Positions 10,113-19,532 are shown, counted from the stretch's first letter. The stretch is DNA of 64,000 bases from Oribacterium sp. oral taxon 102 (GCF_013394775.1 NZ_JABXYT010000001.1:262501-326500); one strand, 5' to 3'. Numbers and translations are program-made. The notes: generated by a model not told the origin, from the sequence alone.

Positions 10113-11429
10113 TTGAATTATTTATCTTTTGTCGTGCTTACGAAGAACACATCCAACATTCCGGTGTTCGGACCGATTTGGAATCTTATCGTAAGCTTTT
10201 TGGGCTATGTCATGAATGCGATTTACCTTCTCCTGGATAAGGTAGGCATTCCAAATATCGGACTGGCAATCATTTTATTCACTCTGGTTACGCGAATCAT
10301 CATTTTTCCGACCTCGATCCGGCAGCAGAAGTCATCCAGAATGATGCAGCTGATGCAGCCGGAGCTGAAAGCGATTCAGGAAAAATACAAGAATAAAACC
10401 GACAATGCGTCTATGATGGCACAGCAGGCGGAAATGAAAGCGCTGTATGAGAAATACGGAACCTCTATGACTGCGGGCTGTCTTCCCCTGCTCCTGCAGA
10501 TGCCGATTATTTTCGCGCTGTATCGGATCATTATGAATATCCCGGCGTATGTTCCTTCGGTAAAGACGGTCTATGAGAATGTCGTAAACCACATCGGGGT
10601 ATCCGATGATGTTCTGAACCGGTTGATCCAGTTCGGCGGGGAGAATGGACTTAGTACCGTGCTGAAGCAGCTTCACAACCTCGGGGTAGAGGACTATGAT
10701 CTGTCGGCGCAGGGCAATTTTATTATTGACTTTCTTTACAAACTGAATCCGGTGCAGTGGACGAAGCTCTCCGAGGTATTTCCGGATGCTTCTCAGGTGA
10801 TTCAGACTGCGGCAATGGAGTCCGCGAAAATCAACAATTTCCTTGGCTGGAACCTTTCAACCGCGCCGTCCGCATATGGCTTCGTACCGAATCGCTATTG
10901 GCTGATTCCGATTCTGGCGGGACTGACTCAATGGCTCTCCACCGTGCTGATGCAGAAGCAGAACAGTGCGATGTCACAGGGCGGCGAGCAGTCTGCACAG
11001 ATGATGCAGAGCATGAATATCATGATGCCGCTGATGTCGGTATGGTTCTGTTTTTCCTTCGCTTCCGGTATCGGACTGTATTGGATCGCCTCTGCGGTAT
11101 TTATGATTCTTCAGCAGCTCCTGATGAACTGGTATTTCGGAAAGAAGAGCGATGAGGAGATCCTGCAGGAAGCGATGGCGAGAGCCAATGCGAAGCGGGA
11201 GAAGAAAGGGCTTGCACCGCTGGATGAAAAGGGAGTAGAGAATCGGCTTCGTTCTATGCAGGATCGTCTGGATACAGAGGAGAAGAAACGCATGGATCTG
11301 ATCGCGAAGCAAGCTACGAAGACGAAGGAATCTACGGAATATTATAACAGGGATGCTAAGCCGGGCAGTCTCGCCAGCAAAGCAGGAATGGTACAGAAGT
11401 ATAATGAGAAGAATGAAAAGAAGAACTGA
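10113..11429 (+). CDS. yidC: Membrane protein insertase YidC/OxaA
   Basis: YidC inserts membrane proteins alone or with SecYEG. A TTG start at 10113 (MNYLSFVVLTK..., 438 aa) is preferred because GGAGGG lies about 7 nt upstream; the alternative ATG at 10080 overlaps yidD. The conserved core has several membrane helices, including a GLAIILFTLVTRIIIFP segment bearing the functional arginine and a TAGCLPLLLQMPIIFALY helix. The C-terminal tail is highly charged. A long insert at about 150-240 between core helices is larger than in short Gram-positive YidC. Confidence 0.93.
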   Translation: MNYLSFVVLTKNTSNIPVFGPIWNLIVSFLGYVMNAIYLLLDKVGIPNIGLAIILFTLVTRIIIFPTSIRQQKSSRMMQLMQPELKAIQEKYKNKTDNASMMAQQAEMKALYEKYGTSMTAGCLPLLLQMPIIFALYRIIMNIPAYVPSVKTVYENVVNHIGVSDDVLNRLIQFGGENGLSTVLKQLHNLGVEDYDLSAQGNFIIDFLYKLNPVQWTKLSEVFPDASQVIQTAAMESAKINNFLGWNLSTAPSAYGFVPNRYWLIPILAGLTQWLSTVLMQKQNSAMSQGGEQSAQMMQSMNIMMPLMSVWFCFSFASGIGLYWIASAVFMILQQLLMNWYFGKKSDEEILQEAMARANAKREKKGLAPLDEKGVENRLRSMQDRLDTEEKKRMDLIAKQATKTKESTEYYNRDAKPGSLASKAGMVQKYNEKNEKKN

Positions 11430-11463
11430 GAATCCTTTTGTGTGAAAGAAGAAGGAGTATGAA

Positions 11464-12597
11464 ATGGATAAAATCAGAGTTTCCGCAAAAACAAAGGATG
11501 AAGCCATTACCAAGGCGTTGATTCAGCTGCATACCACATCTGACCGCCTTTCCTATCATGTGCTGGTGCAGGGAAGCAATGGACTTTTCGGCATCGGTGC
11601 GAAGCCTTGGATTCTGGAAGCCTCTGTCCGCGAGGAGGAAGAGAAGCTGATCGAACCGGAGAAGACGGAAAAGATCGTGTCCGGTTCGGAGAGAAGAAAA
11701 GAGACGGCGAAGCTTAACGAGGCGGAAGAGGAGAAGCGGGAGCCTGCGACGAGAGCTGCTCTTCACAGATCGGAGGAGAGCCCGAGAAAAGAACGCGAGG
11801 AAAGACCCCGCTGTCCGGAGCGGGAGCGCCGCTTCGACAGAGAGAGAGTCCCGAAGGAGAAAAGGTTCAGCAGGGGCGGTTATGATCCGATCGAGCCTGC
11901 GGTGCCGTTTCGGACAGCGGAGAGGACAGCGCGGGAGCTTCGACCAGTTTCCGAGGAGGAGGCACAGCAGATTTCTGAGAAAGCAGTGCAGTTTCTGCGG
12001 TCTGTGCTCGCCGGTATGAAAATGGAGGTCAGCGTGCGCTGCAGCTTCCGCCATGAGAGCAATGAGCTTCTGGTTAACCTTGAGGGACCGGATATGGGGA
12101 TCCTGATCGGCAAGAGAGGACAGACGCTGGATTCGCTCCAGTATCTCTGCTCTCTTGCCGTAAACAGGGAGCATAAGGAGGAGTACATCCGGATCAAGCT
12201 CGATACGGAGGACTATCGGAAGAGAAGGGAGCAGACGCTTCGCAACCTTGCGAAGAATATTGCTTATAAGGTGAAGCGATCCCATAAACCTGTTTCTCTG
12301 GAGCCGATGAATCCGTACGAGAGAAGGATTATCCATGCTGCGCTGCAGGGTGACCGCTTCGCGACGACGAGATCAGAGGGAGAGGAGCCATTCCGCCATG
12401 TGGTGATTTTCGCGAAGAGCAATGCAGAGAGAGGCGGACGTTATGCCGGCTCCCGTCCTGCCTACGGCGGTCGCAGCGGAGCTTCCCGAAACCGGGGCTA
12501 CAGTCGGGATTACGGCAATCGGGAATGGGCAGAGAGACAGACAGAGGGAAGCACATCGGAGGAAAAGACCGAGAACGCAGAGCATACGGAGGCATAA
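11464..12597 (+). CDS. khpB: RNA-binding protein KhpB/Jag
   Basis: KhpB (Jag, EloR) binds RNA with KhpA and influences cell elongation and division in Firmicutes. In 377 aa it shows an N-terminal Jag domain (about 1-50), a long Glu/Arg-rich low-complexity linker (about 60-175), a KH domain around GILIGKRGQTLDSLQ (about 213-227) and an R3H domain (about 258-321, including LEPMNPYERRIIH). It ends in an Arg/Gly/Tyr-rich tail that resembles disordered RNA-binding tails. It sits in its usual place after yidC. Confidence 0.93.
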   Translation: MDKIRVSAKTKDEAITKALIQLHTTSDRLSYHVLVQGSNGLFGIGAKPWILEASVREEEEKLIEPEKTEKIVSGSERRKETAKLNEAEEEKREPATRAALHRSEESPRKEREERPRCPERERRFDRERVPKEKRFSRGGYDPIEPAVPFRTAERTARELRPVSEEEAQQISEKAVQFLRSVLAGMKMEVSVRCSFRHESNELLVNLEGPDMGILIGKRGQTLDSLQYLCSLAVNREHKEEYIRIKLDTEDYRKRREQTLRNLAKNIAYKVKRSHKPVSLEPMNPYERRIIHAALQGDRFATTRSEGEEPFRHVVIFAKSNAERGGRYAGSRPAYGGRSGASRNRGYSRDYGNREWAERQTEGSTSEEKTENAEHTEA

Positions 12598-12612
12598 GCC
12601 AAGAGCTGAGCC

Positions 12613-12645
12613 GGGGCGTGGTTCCAATGGAGCCGCGCCTCTTTT
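12613..12645 (+). terminator. Possible terminator after khpB
   Basis: GGGGCGTGG and the facing GCCGCGCCTC can form an imperfect stem followed by TTTTC. The pairing has mismatches, so this is only a candidate. Confidence 0.4.
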
Positions 12646-12747
12646 CATTCGCTCCAGGCAGATACATAGTAGATGCCGCACTTGCGGGAATGTCTGTTTC
12701 CGAGTAGAATGAGGAGAACTGCTGCAATGCTGGGAAAGGAGCGGCTT

Positions 12748-14121
12748 ATGCTTTCAGATACCATTTGCGCACTTGCAACCGCCGCCGCGCCGTCCGGAAT
12801 CGGAATCATTCGCATCAGCGGAGAAGATGCGGTAGAGATCGCTTCCCGCTTTTTGCGGAAGAAAAACGGCGCTGTGCTTTCGATTGCGGAGAGCCACAGA
12901 ATCAAATACGGCTTCGTATATGACGAGGGACGGGCGGTAGACGAGGTGCTGGTCATGACAATGCGGGCACCGCGTTCCTTTACCGGAGAGGATACCGTCG
13001 AGATTGACTGTCATGGCGGCGTACTGCTGACGCAGCGTGTGCTGGAGCTTGCCGTCAGGCACGGAGCGAGACCGGCGGAGCCCGGTGAGTTCACGAAGAG
13101 GGCGTTTCTTAACGGACGAATAGATCTCTCAGAGGCGGAAGCGGTTTCGGATCTGATCTCTGCGTCGAATTCGGAGGCGCTGCGGCTGTCGGCGGAGCAG
13201 CTGAGGGGGTCGGTTTCCGGGAAGATCCGGGAGCTGCGTGCGCGGATTCTGGAGGACGATGCCTTCATTGAAGCTGCACTGGACGATCCGGAGCATATCT
13301 CCATGGAGGGCTTTTCGGATGCACTTTCCGACCATGTCCGGGAGCTGCTGCGGGAGCTATCCGCGCTGCTCGACAGCGCGGAGGACGGAAGGTATATCCG
13401 GGAGGGGGTCAAGACGGTAATTCTGGGGAAGCCGAATGCAGGCAAATCCTCTCTTCTGAATATGCTCCTCGGAGAGGAAAGGGCGATTGTTACGGATGTC
13501 GCAGGGACAACGAGAGATACGCTGGAGGAGCAGATTACGCTGAAGGGGATCAGTCTTCGGATCATCGATACGGCGGGGATACGGGAAACGGAGGACAGGG
13601 TAGAGCGGATCGGCGTGGAACGCGCTCTGAAGACCGCTGAGAGCGCGGATCTGCTGATCTATGTCGCAGACGGCTCACGGGAGCTGGAGGAGTCTGATGA
13701 GCGGATTCTCGACTTCATCCGGGACAGACGCGCGCTCGTGCTGCTTAACAAATCGGATCTCGTGCAGTGCATCCGGGAGGATTTGCTAAGGCAGAGAACG
13801 AGCGCCCCGATTCTCTCAATTTCCGCCAAGCAGGGCATCGGGATAGACGCGCTTTCGGAGCAGATACGGAAAATGTTTTATCATGGGGAGCTCCGCTTCC
13901 GCTCCGGGCTGGTCATTACGAACGTCCGGCATAAGCAGCTTCTTATGAACGCGCGGGACGCGCTCCGGGAGGTTCTGCATTCGATCGAGCTGGGACTGCC
14001 CGAGGACTTCTATACGATTGACCTGATGCGCGCCTATGCGGAGCTGGGCTATATTCTGGGGGAAGAGGTTTCCGAGGATCTGGTCAATGAAATCTTTTCG
14101 AAGTTCTGCATGGGAAAGTGA
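12748..14121 (+). CDS. mnmE: tRNA modification GTPase MnmE
   Basis: With MnmG, MnmE makes the 5-carboxymethylaminomethyl group on wobble uridine 34 of certain tRNAs. The start chosen is ATG 12748 (MLSDTICALATA, 457 aa), preceded by GGAAAGGAG; ATG 12727 is an alternative. The N-terminal folate-binding domain is followed by helical segments and a GTPase insert with G1 GKPNAGKSS (about 227-235), DTAG and NKSD motifs. The C-terminus FCMGK carries the conserved cysteine of the C-x-GK motif. It runs directly into mnmG. Confidence 0.96.
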   Translation: MLSDTICALATAAAPSGIGIIRISGEDAVEIASRFLRKKNGAVLSIAESHRIKYGFVYDEGRAVDEVLVMTMRAPRSFTGEDTVEIDCHGGVLLTQRVLELAVRHGARPAEPGEFTKRAFLNGRIDLSEAEAVSDLISASNSEALRLSAEQLRGSVSGKIRELRARILEDDAFIEAALDDPEHISMEGFSDALSDHVRELLRELSALLDSAEDGRYIREGVKTVILGKPNAGKSSLLNMLLGEERAIVTDVAGTTRDTLEEQITLKGISLRIIDTAGIRETEDRVERIGVERALKTAESADLLIYVADGSRELEESDERILDFIRDRRALVLLNKSDLVQCIREDLLRQRTSAPILSISAKQGIGIDALSEQIRKMFYHGELRFRSGLVITNVRHKQLLMNARDALREVLHSIELGLPEDFYTIDLMRAYAELGYILGEEVSEDLVNEIFSKFCMGK

Positions 14122-14133
14122 GGAGTGAGGGAA

Positions 14134-16059
14134 ATGGCTTTTGTGGAAGAGGAATACGACGTCATTGTCGTCGGAGCGGGGCACGCGGGCTGTGAGGCGG
14201 CGCTTGCCGCGAGCCGGCTGGGGCTGGAGACGATTGTCTTCACAGTGAGCGTGGACAGCATTGCCCTGATGCCGTGCAATCCGAATATCGGAGGCAGTTC
14301 GAAGGGGCATCTCGTGCGGGAATTGGATGCGCTTGGCGGAGAGATGGGGAAAAATATCGACAAAACCTTCATTCAGTCGAGGATGCTGAACCAGTCGAAG
14401 GGACCGGCGGTGCATTCCCTGCGCGCACAGGCGGATAAGCAGGCATATACCAGAGAGATGCGGCGAACGCTGGAGAATCAGGAGCACCTGACGATACGGC
14501 AGGGTGAAGTCGCCGAGCTCCTGACAGAGGTGTTACCGGGTGACAGGAAGCAGATCATCGGTGTCCGGATGACAAGCGGTGCGGTCTATCATGCCATCTC
14601 AGTGGTGCTCTGTACCGGCGTATATCTGAATGCCCGCTGCATCTGCGGAGAGGTATCGGAGTACACCGGTCCGAACGGGCTCAGAGCTGCGACGCGGCTT
14701 ACGGATTCTCTCCAAAAAAACGGAGTACACATGTTCCGGTTTAAAACCGGTACGCCGGCGAGGGTGGATCGGCGCTCGCTGGATTTCTCAAAGATGGAGG
14801 TGCAGAAGGGGGATGTGCCGGTGATCCCCTTTTCTTTTTCCACGGATTTTCATTCGGTGCAGAAGGAGCAGACCGACTGCTATCTGGTCTATACCAATGA
14901 AAGGACGCACGAGATCATCCGAGAGAACATCGATCGATCGCCGATGTACAATGGGAGCATCCGGGGAACGGGACCGCGCTACTGCCCCTCGATCGAGGAT
15001 AAGGTCATGAAGTTTCCGGAGAAGAACCGGCATCAGATCTTCGTTGAGCCGGAGGGACTCTATACCAATGAGATGTATCTCTCGGGAATGTCGTCCTCCA
15101 TGCCGGAGGATGTGCAGTTTCGGATGTATCGGAGCCTTCCGGGTTTTGAAAATGTGAAGATCGTCAGAGATGCCTACGCAATTGAATACGATTGCATCGA
15201 TGCGCTGCAGCTCAGGGCGAGCCTTGAGTTTATGAATATCTCAGGGCTGTTTGCGGCGGGGCAGTTCAATGGCTCCAGCGGCTACGAGGAGGCGGCGGTG
15301 CAGGGCTTCATGGCGGGAGTCAACGCTGCCATGCGCTGTCTCGGACGGGAGGCGTTCGTGCTGGATCGCTCACAGGCATATATCGGCGTATTGATCGATG
15401 ACCTCGTAACGAAGGAAAATCAGGAGCCCTACCGCATGATGACCAGCCGCGCAGAGTATCGCCTCCTGCTTCGGCAGGACAATGCAGATCTTCGTCTCAG
15501 GGAGATTGGGCACGAGATCGGATTGATCAGCGACGAGGAATACCAAAGAACAGTAGAGAAGCAGGCTGCGATCCTATCAGAAATTGAACGTCTCCGCAGA
15601 AGCTATGTGAGCGTCAATGCGGAGACCAATGCTTTTCTCCGCCGACAGGGTTCCTCGGAGCTTTCGGCAGGGATGAGTGTCTCTCTGGCGGAGCTCTGCA
15701 AGCGTCCGGAGCTGAGCTATGAAACGCTCTCGGAACTGGATCCGGAACGCCCGGCACTGTCATACGGCATCCGCGAGGAGGTCGGAATCGAGATCAAGTA
15801 CGAGGGCTATATCCGCAGACAGCGCCAGCAGGTGGAGACATTCCGGAAGCTGGAAAGGAAGCGGATTCCGGAGGGGACAGACTATGCGGAAATTCGGAAC
15901 CTTCGGCTGGAGGCGAGGCAGAAGCTCAGCCGGATCCGTCCGGAGAGCATCGGGATGGCATCTCGGATCAGCGGAGTGAGCCCGGCGGACATCAGCGTGC
16001 TGCTGGTTTATCTGGAGCAGAGACAGCGGACGGTGGAGGGGGAAGCAAAGAAGAAATGA
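14134..16059 (+). CDS. mnmG: tRNA uridine modification enzyme MnmG (GidA)
   Basis: This FAD-dependent partner of MnmE is 641 aa from ATG 14134, with AGGAG about 8 nt upstream; a GTG at 14125 is possible but less well placed. The N-terminal dinucleotide motif is VVGAGHAGCEAALA, followed by PNIGGSSKGHL with the GidA signature and a TGTPARV segment. The C-terminal helical domain, which binds MnmE and tRNA, is complete. It is 12 nt from mnmE and overlaps rsmG by 4 nt, so the three genes are probably co-translated. Confidence 0.97.
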   Translation: MAFVEEEYDVIVVGAGHAGCEAALAASRLGLETIVFTVSVDSIALMPCNPNIGGSSKGHLVRELDALGGEMGKNIDKTFIQSRMLNQSKGPAVHSLRAQADKQAYTREMRRTLENQEHLTIRQGEVAELLTEVLPGDRKQIIGVRMTSGAVYHAISVVLCTGVYLNARCICGEVSEYTGPNGLRAATRLTDSLQKNGVHMFRFKTGTPARVDRRSLDFSKMEVQKGDVPVIPFSFSTDFHSVQKEQTDCYLVYTNERTHEIIRENIDRSPMYNGSIRGTGPRYCPSIEDKVMKFPEKNRHQIFVEPEGLYTNEMYLSGMSSSMPEDVQFRMYRSLPGFENVKIVRDAYAIEYDCIDALQLRASLEFMNISGLFAAGQFNGSSGYEEAAVQGFMAGVNAAMRCLGREAFVLDRSQAYIGVLIDDLVTKENQEPYRMMTSRAEYRLLLRQDNADLRLREIGHEIGLISDEEYQRTVEKQAAILSEIERLRRSYVSVNAETNAFLRRQGSSELSAGMSVSLAELCKRPELSYETLSELDPERPALSYGIREEVGIEIKYEGYIRRQRQQVETFRKLERKRIPEGTDYAEIRNLRLEARQKLSRIRPESIGMASRISGVSPADISVLLVYLEQRQRTVEGEAKKK

Positions 16060-16802
16060 CAGAAACATTTAGGAAAAAACTGAACAGACAGGCGGAGCTT
16101 CTGGGGCTTCGCCTTACTGCTGTGCAGCAGGAGCAGCTGTTCCTGTACTATGAGCGCCTGACGGAAAAAAACCGGATGATGAATCTGACAGCGATCACCG
16201 AGGAGGGGGAGGTTGTCACCAAGCATTTTATCGACAGTATGGCGATCGTAAGGGCAAATGTTTCCCGTGAAACATTCACGGTGGAAGCGCTGGCGGGAAG
16301 ACACCTGATTGATATCGGGACCGGCGCCGGGTTCCCGGGGCTGGTGCTGAAGATCGTATTTCCGGCTCTACAGGTTTTGCTCAGTGATTCTTTGAAAAAG
16401 CGACTGTTTTTTTTAGATGAGCTGATTCAGGAGCTTGGGCTTCAGGGTGTGGAGACGGTGCACGGAAGGGCGGAGGATCTCGCGCATGAGCGTCGTTTCA
16501 GGGAACACTTCGATTTCGCGGTTTCCCGCGCTGTGGCAAATCTATCTACGCTTTCTGAATACGATCTCCCATTCGTGAAGCAGGGCGGAATCTTCCTCGC
16601 GATGAAGGCGGGAAACATCCGGGAGGAGGCAGAGCAGGCAGAAAAAGCGATCCGGACGCTGGGGGGAGAGCTGGAGCAGATTGTGGAGTATACGCTGCCT
16701 GACACGGATATTGAGAGGAGTCTGCTCCTGATCCGGAAGAAAAAGGCATGTCCGGCATCGTATCCGAGAAAGGCGGGAACGCCGGGGAGAAATCCGTTAT
16801 GA
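16056..16802 (+). CDS. rsmG: 16S rRNA (guanine-N7) methyltransferase RsmG (GidB)
   Basis: RsmG methylates G527 (E. coli numbering) of 16S rRNA using S-adenosylmethionine. The 248-aa protein has the SAM motif LIDIGTGAGFPGLVLKI at about 84-100 and the N-terminal NLTAITEEGEVVTKHFIDS segment typical of the family. It overlaps mnmG by 4 nt and the next gene by 4 nt. A near-perfect parS sequence lies inside the coding region at 16259-16274. Confidence 0.95.
   Translation: MTETFRKKLNRQAELLGLRLTAVQQEQLFLYYERLTEKNRMMNLTAITEEGEVVTKHFIDSMAIVRANVSRETFTVEALAGRHLIDIGTGAGFPGLVLKIVFPALQVLLSDSLKKRLFFLDELIQELGLQGVETVHGRAEDLAHERRFREHFDFAVSRAVANLSTLSEYDLPFVKQGGIFLAMKAGNIREEAEQAEKAIRTLGGELEQIVEYTLPDTDIERSLLLIRKKKACPASYPRKAGTPGRNPL
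16259..16274. promoter_or_regulatory. parS-like site inside rsmG
   Basis: TGTTTCCCGTGAAACA differs from the canonical parS TGTTTCACGTGAAACA at one base. It is translated as NVSRET within RsmG. Intragenic parS sites close to the origin are known in Firmicutes, and ParB often tolerates one mismatch. Confidence 0.6.
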
Positions 16803-17725
16803 GGAAGCGTCTGAGAAGAATCAGCAATGTGCTGCTCCTCCTCACGGCGCTGATCTGGGGAATCGCCTTCGTTGCACAGAGCGTCGCCATGGATCGGATC
16901 GGCCCGTGGGCATTCGTTTTCTGGCGTTTTTCTATTGCGGGACTGTTCCTTCTGCCGGTGAGCAAAATCAGTGAGAAGCCCTACAGGAGCTCCCGTGCAG
17001 ACTCGGAAAGATCCGGAGAGAATGGATGCCTTCTGCTTATCGGTGGGCTTTCCAGCGGTATATTTCTGGGGATCGCCAGTGTTCTGCAGCAGTTTGGGAT
17101 CGTATCTACGAGCGTGGGAAAGGCAGGCTTCATAACGGCGCTGTATATCATTTTCGTCCCGATCGCGGGACTGTTTCTGAAGCAGAGGCCGGGGAAGATG
17201 GTATGGATCTCGGCATTGATCGCGGTCTGCGGCTTTTACTTCATTGCAATGCAGACGGGAGCCGGTCTCTCTATTGCAGCAGGAGATGTGCTGATGCTGC
17301 TTTCCTCCTTTTTGTATACCGCGCAGATCCTCTGTATCGACCGTTATTCGCCGAGGGTAAATCCTGTGCTGCTTTCCAATGTACAGTTTCTGGGAGCGGC
17401 GGCAGTCGGGGGGATCGGGATGCTGCTCTTCGAGAGGCCGGATCTCGGAGCGCTGCGTGCAGCGGCGGTTCCGATCCTCTATGCGGGAATTTTTTCGGGT
17501 GCGATCGGATATACGCTGCAGATCGTCGGGCAGCGGTACACCGAACCGGCGCTTGCCTCTCTCTTAATGAGTATGGAGTCTATCTTTTCGGCGCTTGCGG
17601 GCTGGCTGATTCTGGGACAGAAAATGAGCGGAAGGGAAAGCTTCGGTTGTGCGCTGGTTTTCTTCGCGGTGCTGCTGGCACAGCACTCCGAGAGCGTGAA
17701 GGCTCGTCATCAGGAAACCGTGTAA
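16799..17725 (+). CDS. EamA/DMT-family transporter
   Basis: This is a drug/metabolite-transporter superfamily membrane protein, probably an exporter of a small metabolite; the substrate cannot be told. The start is ATG 16799 (MRKRLRRISN, 308 aa), overlapping the rsmG stop by 4 nt. An upstream in-frame start at 16748 lies inside rsmG. About ten hydrophobic helices form two EamA repeats, the first starting LLLLTALIWGIAFVAQ and the second beginning around AAGDVLMLLSSFLYTAQIL. The gene ends just before a strong hairpin. Confidence 0.85.
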   Translation: MRKRLRRISNVLLLLTALIWGIAFVAQSVAMDRIGPWAFVFWRFSIAGLFLLPVSKISEKPYRSSRADSERSGENGCLLLIGGLSSGIFLGIASVLQQFGIVSTSVGKAGFITALYIIFVPIAGLFLKQRPGKMVWISALIAVCGFYFIAMQTGAGLSIAAGDVLMLLSSFLYTAQILCIDRYSPRVNPVLLSNVQFLGAAAVGGIGMLLFERPDLGALRAAAVPILYAGIFSGAIGYTLQIVGQRYTEPALASLLMSMESIFSALAGWLILGQKMSGRESFGCALVFFAVLLAQHSESVKARHQETV

Positions 17726-17726
17726 C

Positions 17727-17757
17727 GATCTGGCACGGATACAGTCCGTGCCAGATC
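17727..17757. terminator. Strong symmetric hairpin between convergent genes
   Basis: GATCTGGCACGGA (17727-17739) pairs perfectly over 13 bp with TCCGTGCCAGATC (17745-17757), with a 5-nt loop. No long T run follows. It lies between the converging transporter and GGDEF genes and touches the GGDEF stop codon, so it may block transcription from both sides. A related TGGCACGGA...TCCGTG hairpin occurs at 9775-9794. Confidence 0.65.
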
Positions 17758-18919
17758 AAGCTCTGTTTGCCGTCTGTTTTACATGCTTGTATTGGTAGAG
17801 CTTTTCATCCGCCTTCCGGATCAGCTCCGCCGCGGATCGGATCGTGTGGTCGCGGCGGACATAGCCGACAGAAACCTCTATGGTGTAGGGGGCGCCGGCA
17901 TTTCGGCTTCGACTCGCCGCTTCCTGCTGAATCTGCTGTACAATGCGAAATGCCGCCTTGTCATCCGCGCAGTCACAGAGCAGGATGAATTCATCTCCGC
18001 CATAACGGGCAAGGAAGCAGCCGCGTCGCGGCAGTCGCCTGCTGACGGTACGGAGGGTATCTGCCAGCAGCTTCAGCGCGCGATCTCCCTCCAGATGTCC
18101 GTAATTATCATTAATGCTCTTAAAATAGTCAATATCAATCATGAAGAAGTAGAAACCCTGATGGATTCCAGGCTCTCGAAAGCGGTTCCGCAGGACGCGC
18201 TTCAGACTGTTCCGATTATTGAGCTGCGTCAGCATATCCTGAGAAATGTGCGCGTCCTGCATCGTGACATAATAGATCAGGATCACGAGAACATAGGCAT
18301 AGCAGAGCAGGGGGATGTCCAGCAGCAGCGCCTGCAGAAAACCTGCGAAGATGATGATGACCGGATAGAGCGCAGGAAGGAGAAGCTGGCGCTCCTGCGA
18401 CTTCTGTTCCTCCCGAAGATACTGCCTGAGCGAACGAAGTCCGGTCGTCGTGACATAAAAAAATGGGAGCAGCATCATATAGCTGTAGTAAGCCATATTG
18501 TCGATACAGCCATCTCTCCCCACCTTCATCGGGAAATGAAAGAAATAGCTGCTGAGCAGAGCGAGGGAGGCGATCCAGACCGGAAGGAAGATCAGCTTCC
18601 GGTTTCTGCTTTTCTCCACATAGCGCGCACCGCGCATGGATTCCATAAAGATGAACCAGAAATAACCGCAGACGCTTGCCAGGAACCACTGCAGCAGATT
18701 CAGAAGGAAGCAAAAGAGAAAGGGCAGAAGCAGGACTCCTTTGTAATGCAGAGCCCAGAAGATATCGACAGTGATGTACAGAATCAAATAAAATACCGCA
18801 TGCGCGAAGAAGATCTGCCGCTGTTCGAGATATATGGATGTGACTGTTTTGTAGAAGAAGATCGAAAGCAGGATCATACAGAAGACGCTTGCTTCGACGT
18901 AATAAAATATGCTGTTCAT
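17756..18919 (-). CDS. Membrane-bound diguanylate cyclase (GGDEF)
   Basis: This is predicted to make cyclic di-GMP from two GTP. The start chosen is the ATG at 18917-18919 (387 aa), with AGGG about 10 nt upstream; another ATG at 18928 is possible. The first 220 residues contain about seven hydrophobic helices, probably a membrane sensor. The C-terminal catalytic domain has the FFMIDIDYFKSINDNYGH metal-binding segment and an intact RYGGDEFILL active site. No obvious RxxD inhibitory site was found ahead of GGDEF. It faces parA across a long intergenic region. Confidence 0.9.
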   Translation of the reverse strand: MNSIFYYVEASVFCMILLSIFFYKTVTSIYLEQRQIFFAHAVFYLILYITVDIFWALHYKGVLLLPFLFCFLLNLLQWFLASVCGYFWFIFMESMRGARYVEKSRNRKLIFLPVWIASLALLSSYFFHFPMKVGRDGCIDNMAYYSYMMLLPFFYVTTTGLRSLRQYLREEQKSQERQLLLPALYPVIIIFAGFLQALLLDIPLLCYAYVLVILIYYVTMQDAHISQDMLTQLNNRNSLKRVLRNRFREPGIHQGFYFFMIDIDYFKSINDNYGHLEGDRALKLLADTLRTVSRRLPRRGCFLARYGGDEFILLCDCADDKAAFRIVQQIQQEAASRSRNAGAPYTIEVSVGYVRRDHTIRSAAELIRKADEKLYQYKHVKQTANRA

Positions 18920-19182
18920 AGATGCCATCCCTTATAGAAAAAAATTCAAGGGAATGCTGATGGCAGAAGTGAGGCATCTATTGATGTCCGATCAGGGCAT
19001 TCTCAGAATTTCTTTAAATTTACGCAAGAAATCAATTTTATAAATTATACTATAAGCAAAAATTATTTCAATGAAAAAAATAAGAATTTATAGTGTATTT
19101 TGTATTTATAACGATGCAGCCATATCGTATCATACGGTGCAGAACGGCGAATCGATTTGGCTGCAAAACGACTCTCTCTCCA

Positions 19183-19198
19183 TGTTTCACGTGAAACA
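19183..19198. promoter_or_regulatory. parS centromere site
   Basis: A perfect 16-bp TGTTTCACGTGAAACA palindrome, the canonical ParB-binding site of bacterial chromosomes. It lies about 350 bp upstream of parA. Confidence 0.95.
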
Positions 19199-19253
19199 AT
19201 TGATTTGTACCGATATGTCGGAAGGAGTACGGAATGTTCGACGACAGGCAAAG

Positions 19254-19299
19254 CCTGTGTTTCAGGCAGCAAAATTATGCGAAGTCTTCCGGATGGAGC
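19254..19299. repeat. Dispersed repeat core, copy near parA
   Basis: This 46-nt segment aligns with 38618-38664 at roughly 80% identity, sharing CCTGT, GTTTC, GCAGC, TGCGA, GTCTTCCGGA and GAGC in order. A hairpin ACAGGC-AAA-GCCTGT (19244-19258) overlaps its left edge. It carries no gene. Confidence 0.55.
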
Positions 19300-19422
19300 G
19301 TGGTCTTCCGAGTTCCTTTGGGACATCGCGATGATAATTTATAAGCGGTGAAGCAATTCGTGCGTCGCTTGGCAGAGCAGTCACGGGGCCTTGTATGAAG
19401 GCAGAAGGTGACACGGGGATAT

Positions 19423-19451
19423 TTGACACGAAATTCCGTATAGAGTAAAAT
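19423..19451 (+). promoter_or_regulatory. Likely promoter of parAB
   Basis: TTGACA (19423-19428) and TAAAAT (19446-19451) are 17 nt apart. The predicted transcript start near 19458 would put the second parS about 40 nt into the leader. Confidence 0.75.
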
Positions 19452-19497
19452 GTCTGTAAATGTTCAAGTAAGCACTTTGATTTATTATTCGGCAGAT

Positions 19498-19513
19498 TGT
19501 TTCACGTGAAACA
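19498..19513. promoter_or_regulatory. parS centromere site in the parA leader
   Basis: A second perfect TGTTTCACGTGAAACA lies 20 nt before the parA start. If the reading frame is extended upstream it is translated as MFHVKH, which is why automatic calls often start parA too early. Its position suggests that ParB bound here could repress parAB. Confidence 0.95.
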
Positions 19514-19532
19514 TTTAAAAGCAGAGGACAAT

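Larger units (their letters stand above)
18920..19532. other. Gene-free centromere-like region upstream of parA
   Basis: This 613-bp stretch encodes nothing convincing. It holds AT-rich sequence around 19005-19090 (probably the GGDEF promoter area), two perfect parS sites, a 46-nt dispersed repeat and the parA promoter, each listed separately. The short reading frames across it are all incidental. Confidence 0.7.

Noticed and set aside
18943..19010. Another MITE copy starting AAGGGAATGCTGATGG
   Set aside because: Its left side resembles the 38591 end, but no matching inverted end of more than a few bases was found.
19497..19532. Upstream start of ParA encoding MFHVKH
   Set aside because: Those residues are the translation of a parS site; the conserved MGKIIAVTNQKGG start is downstream.
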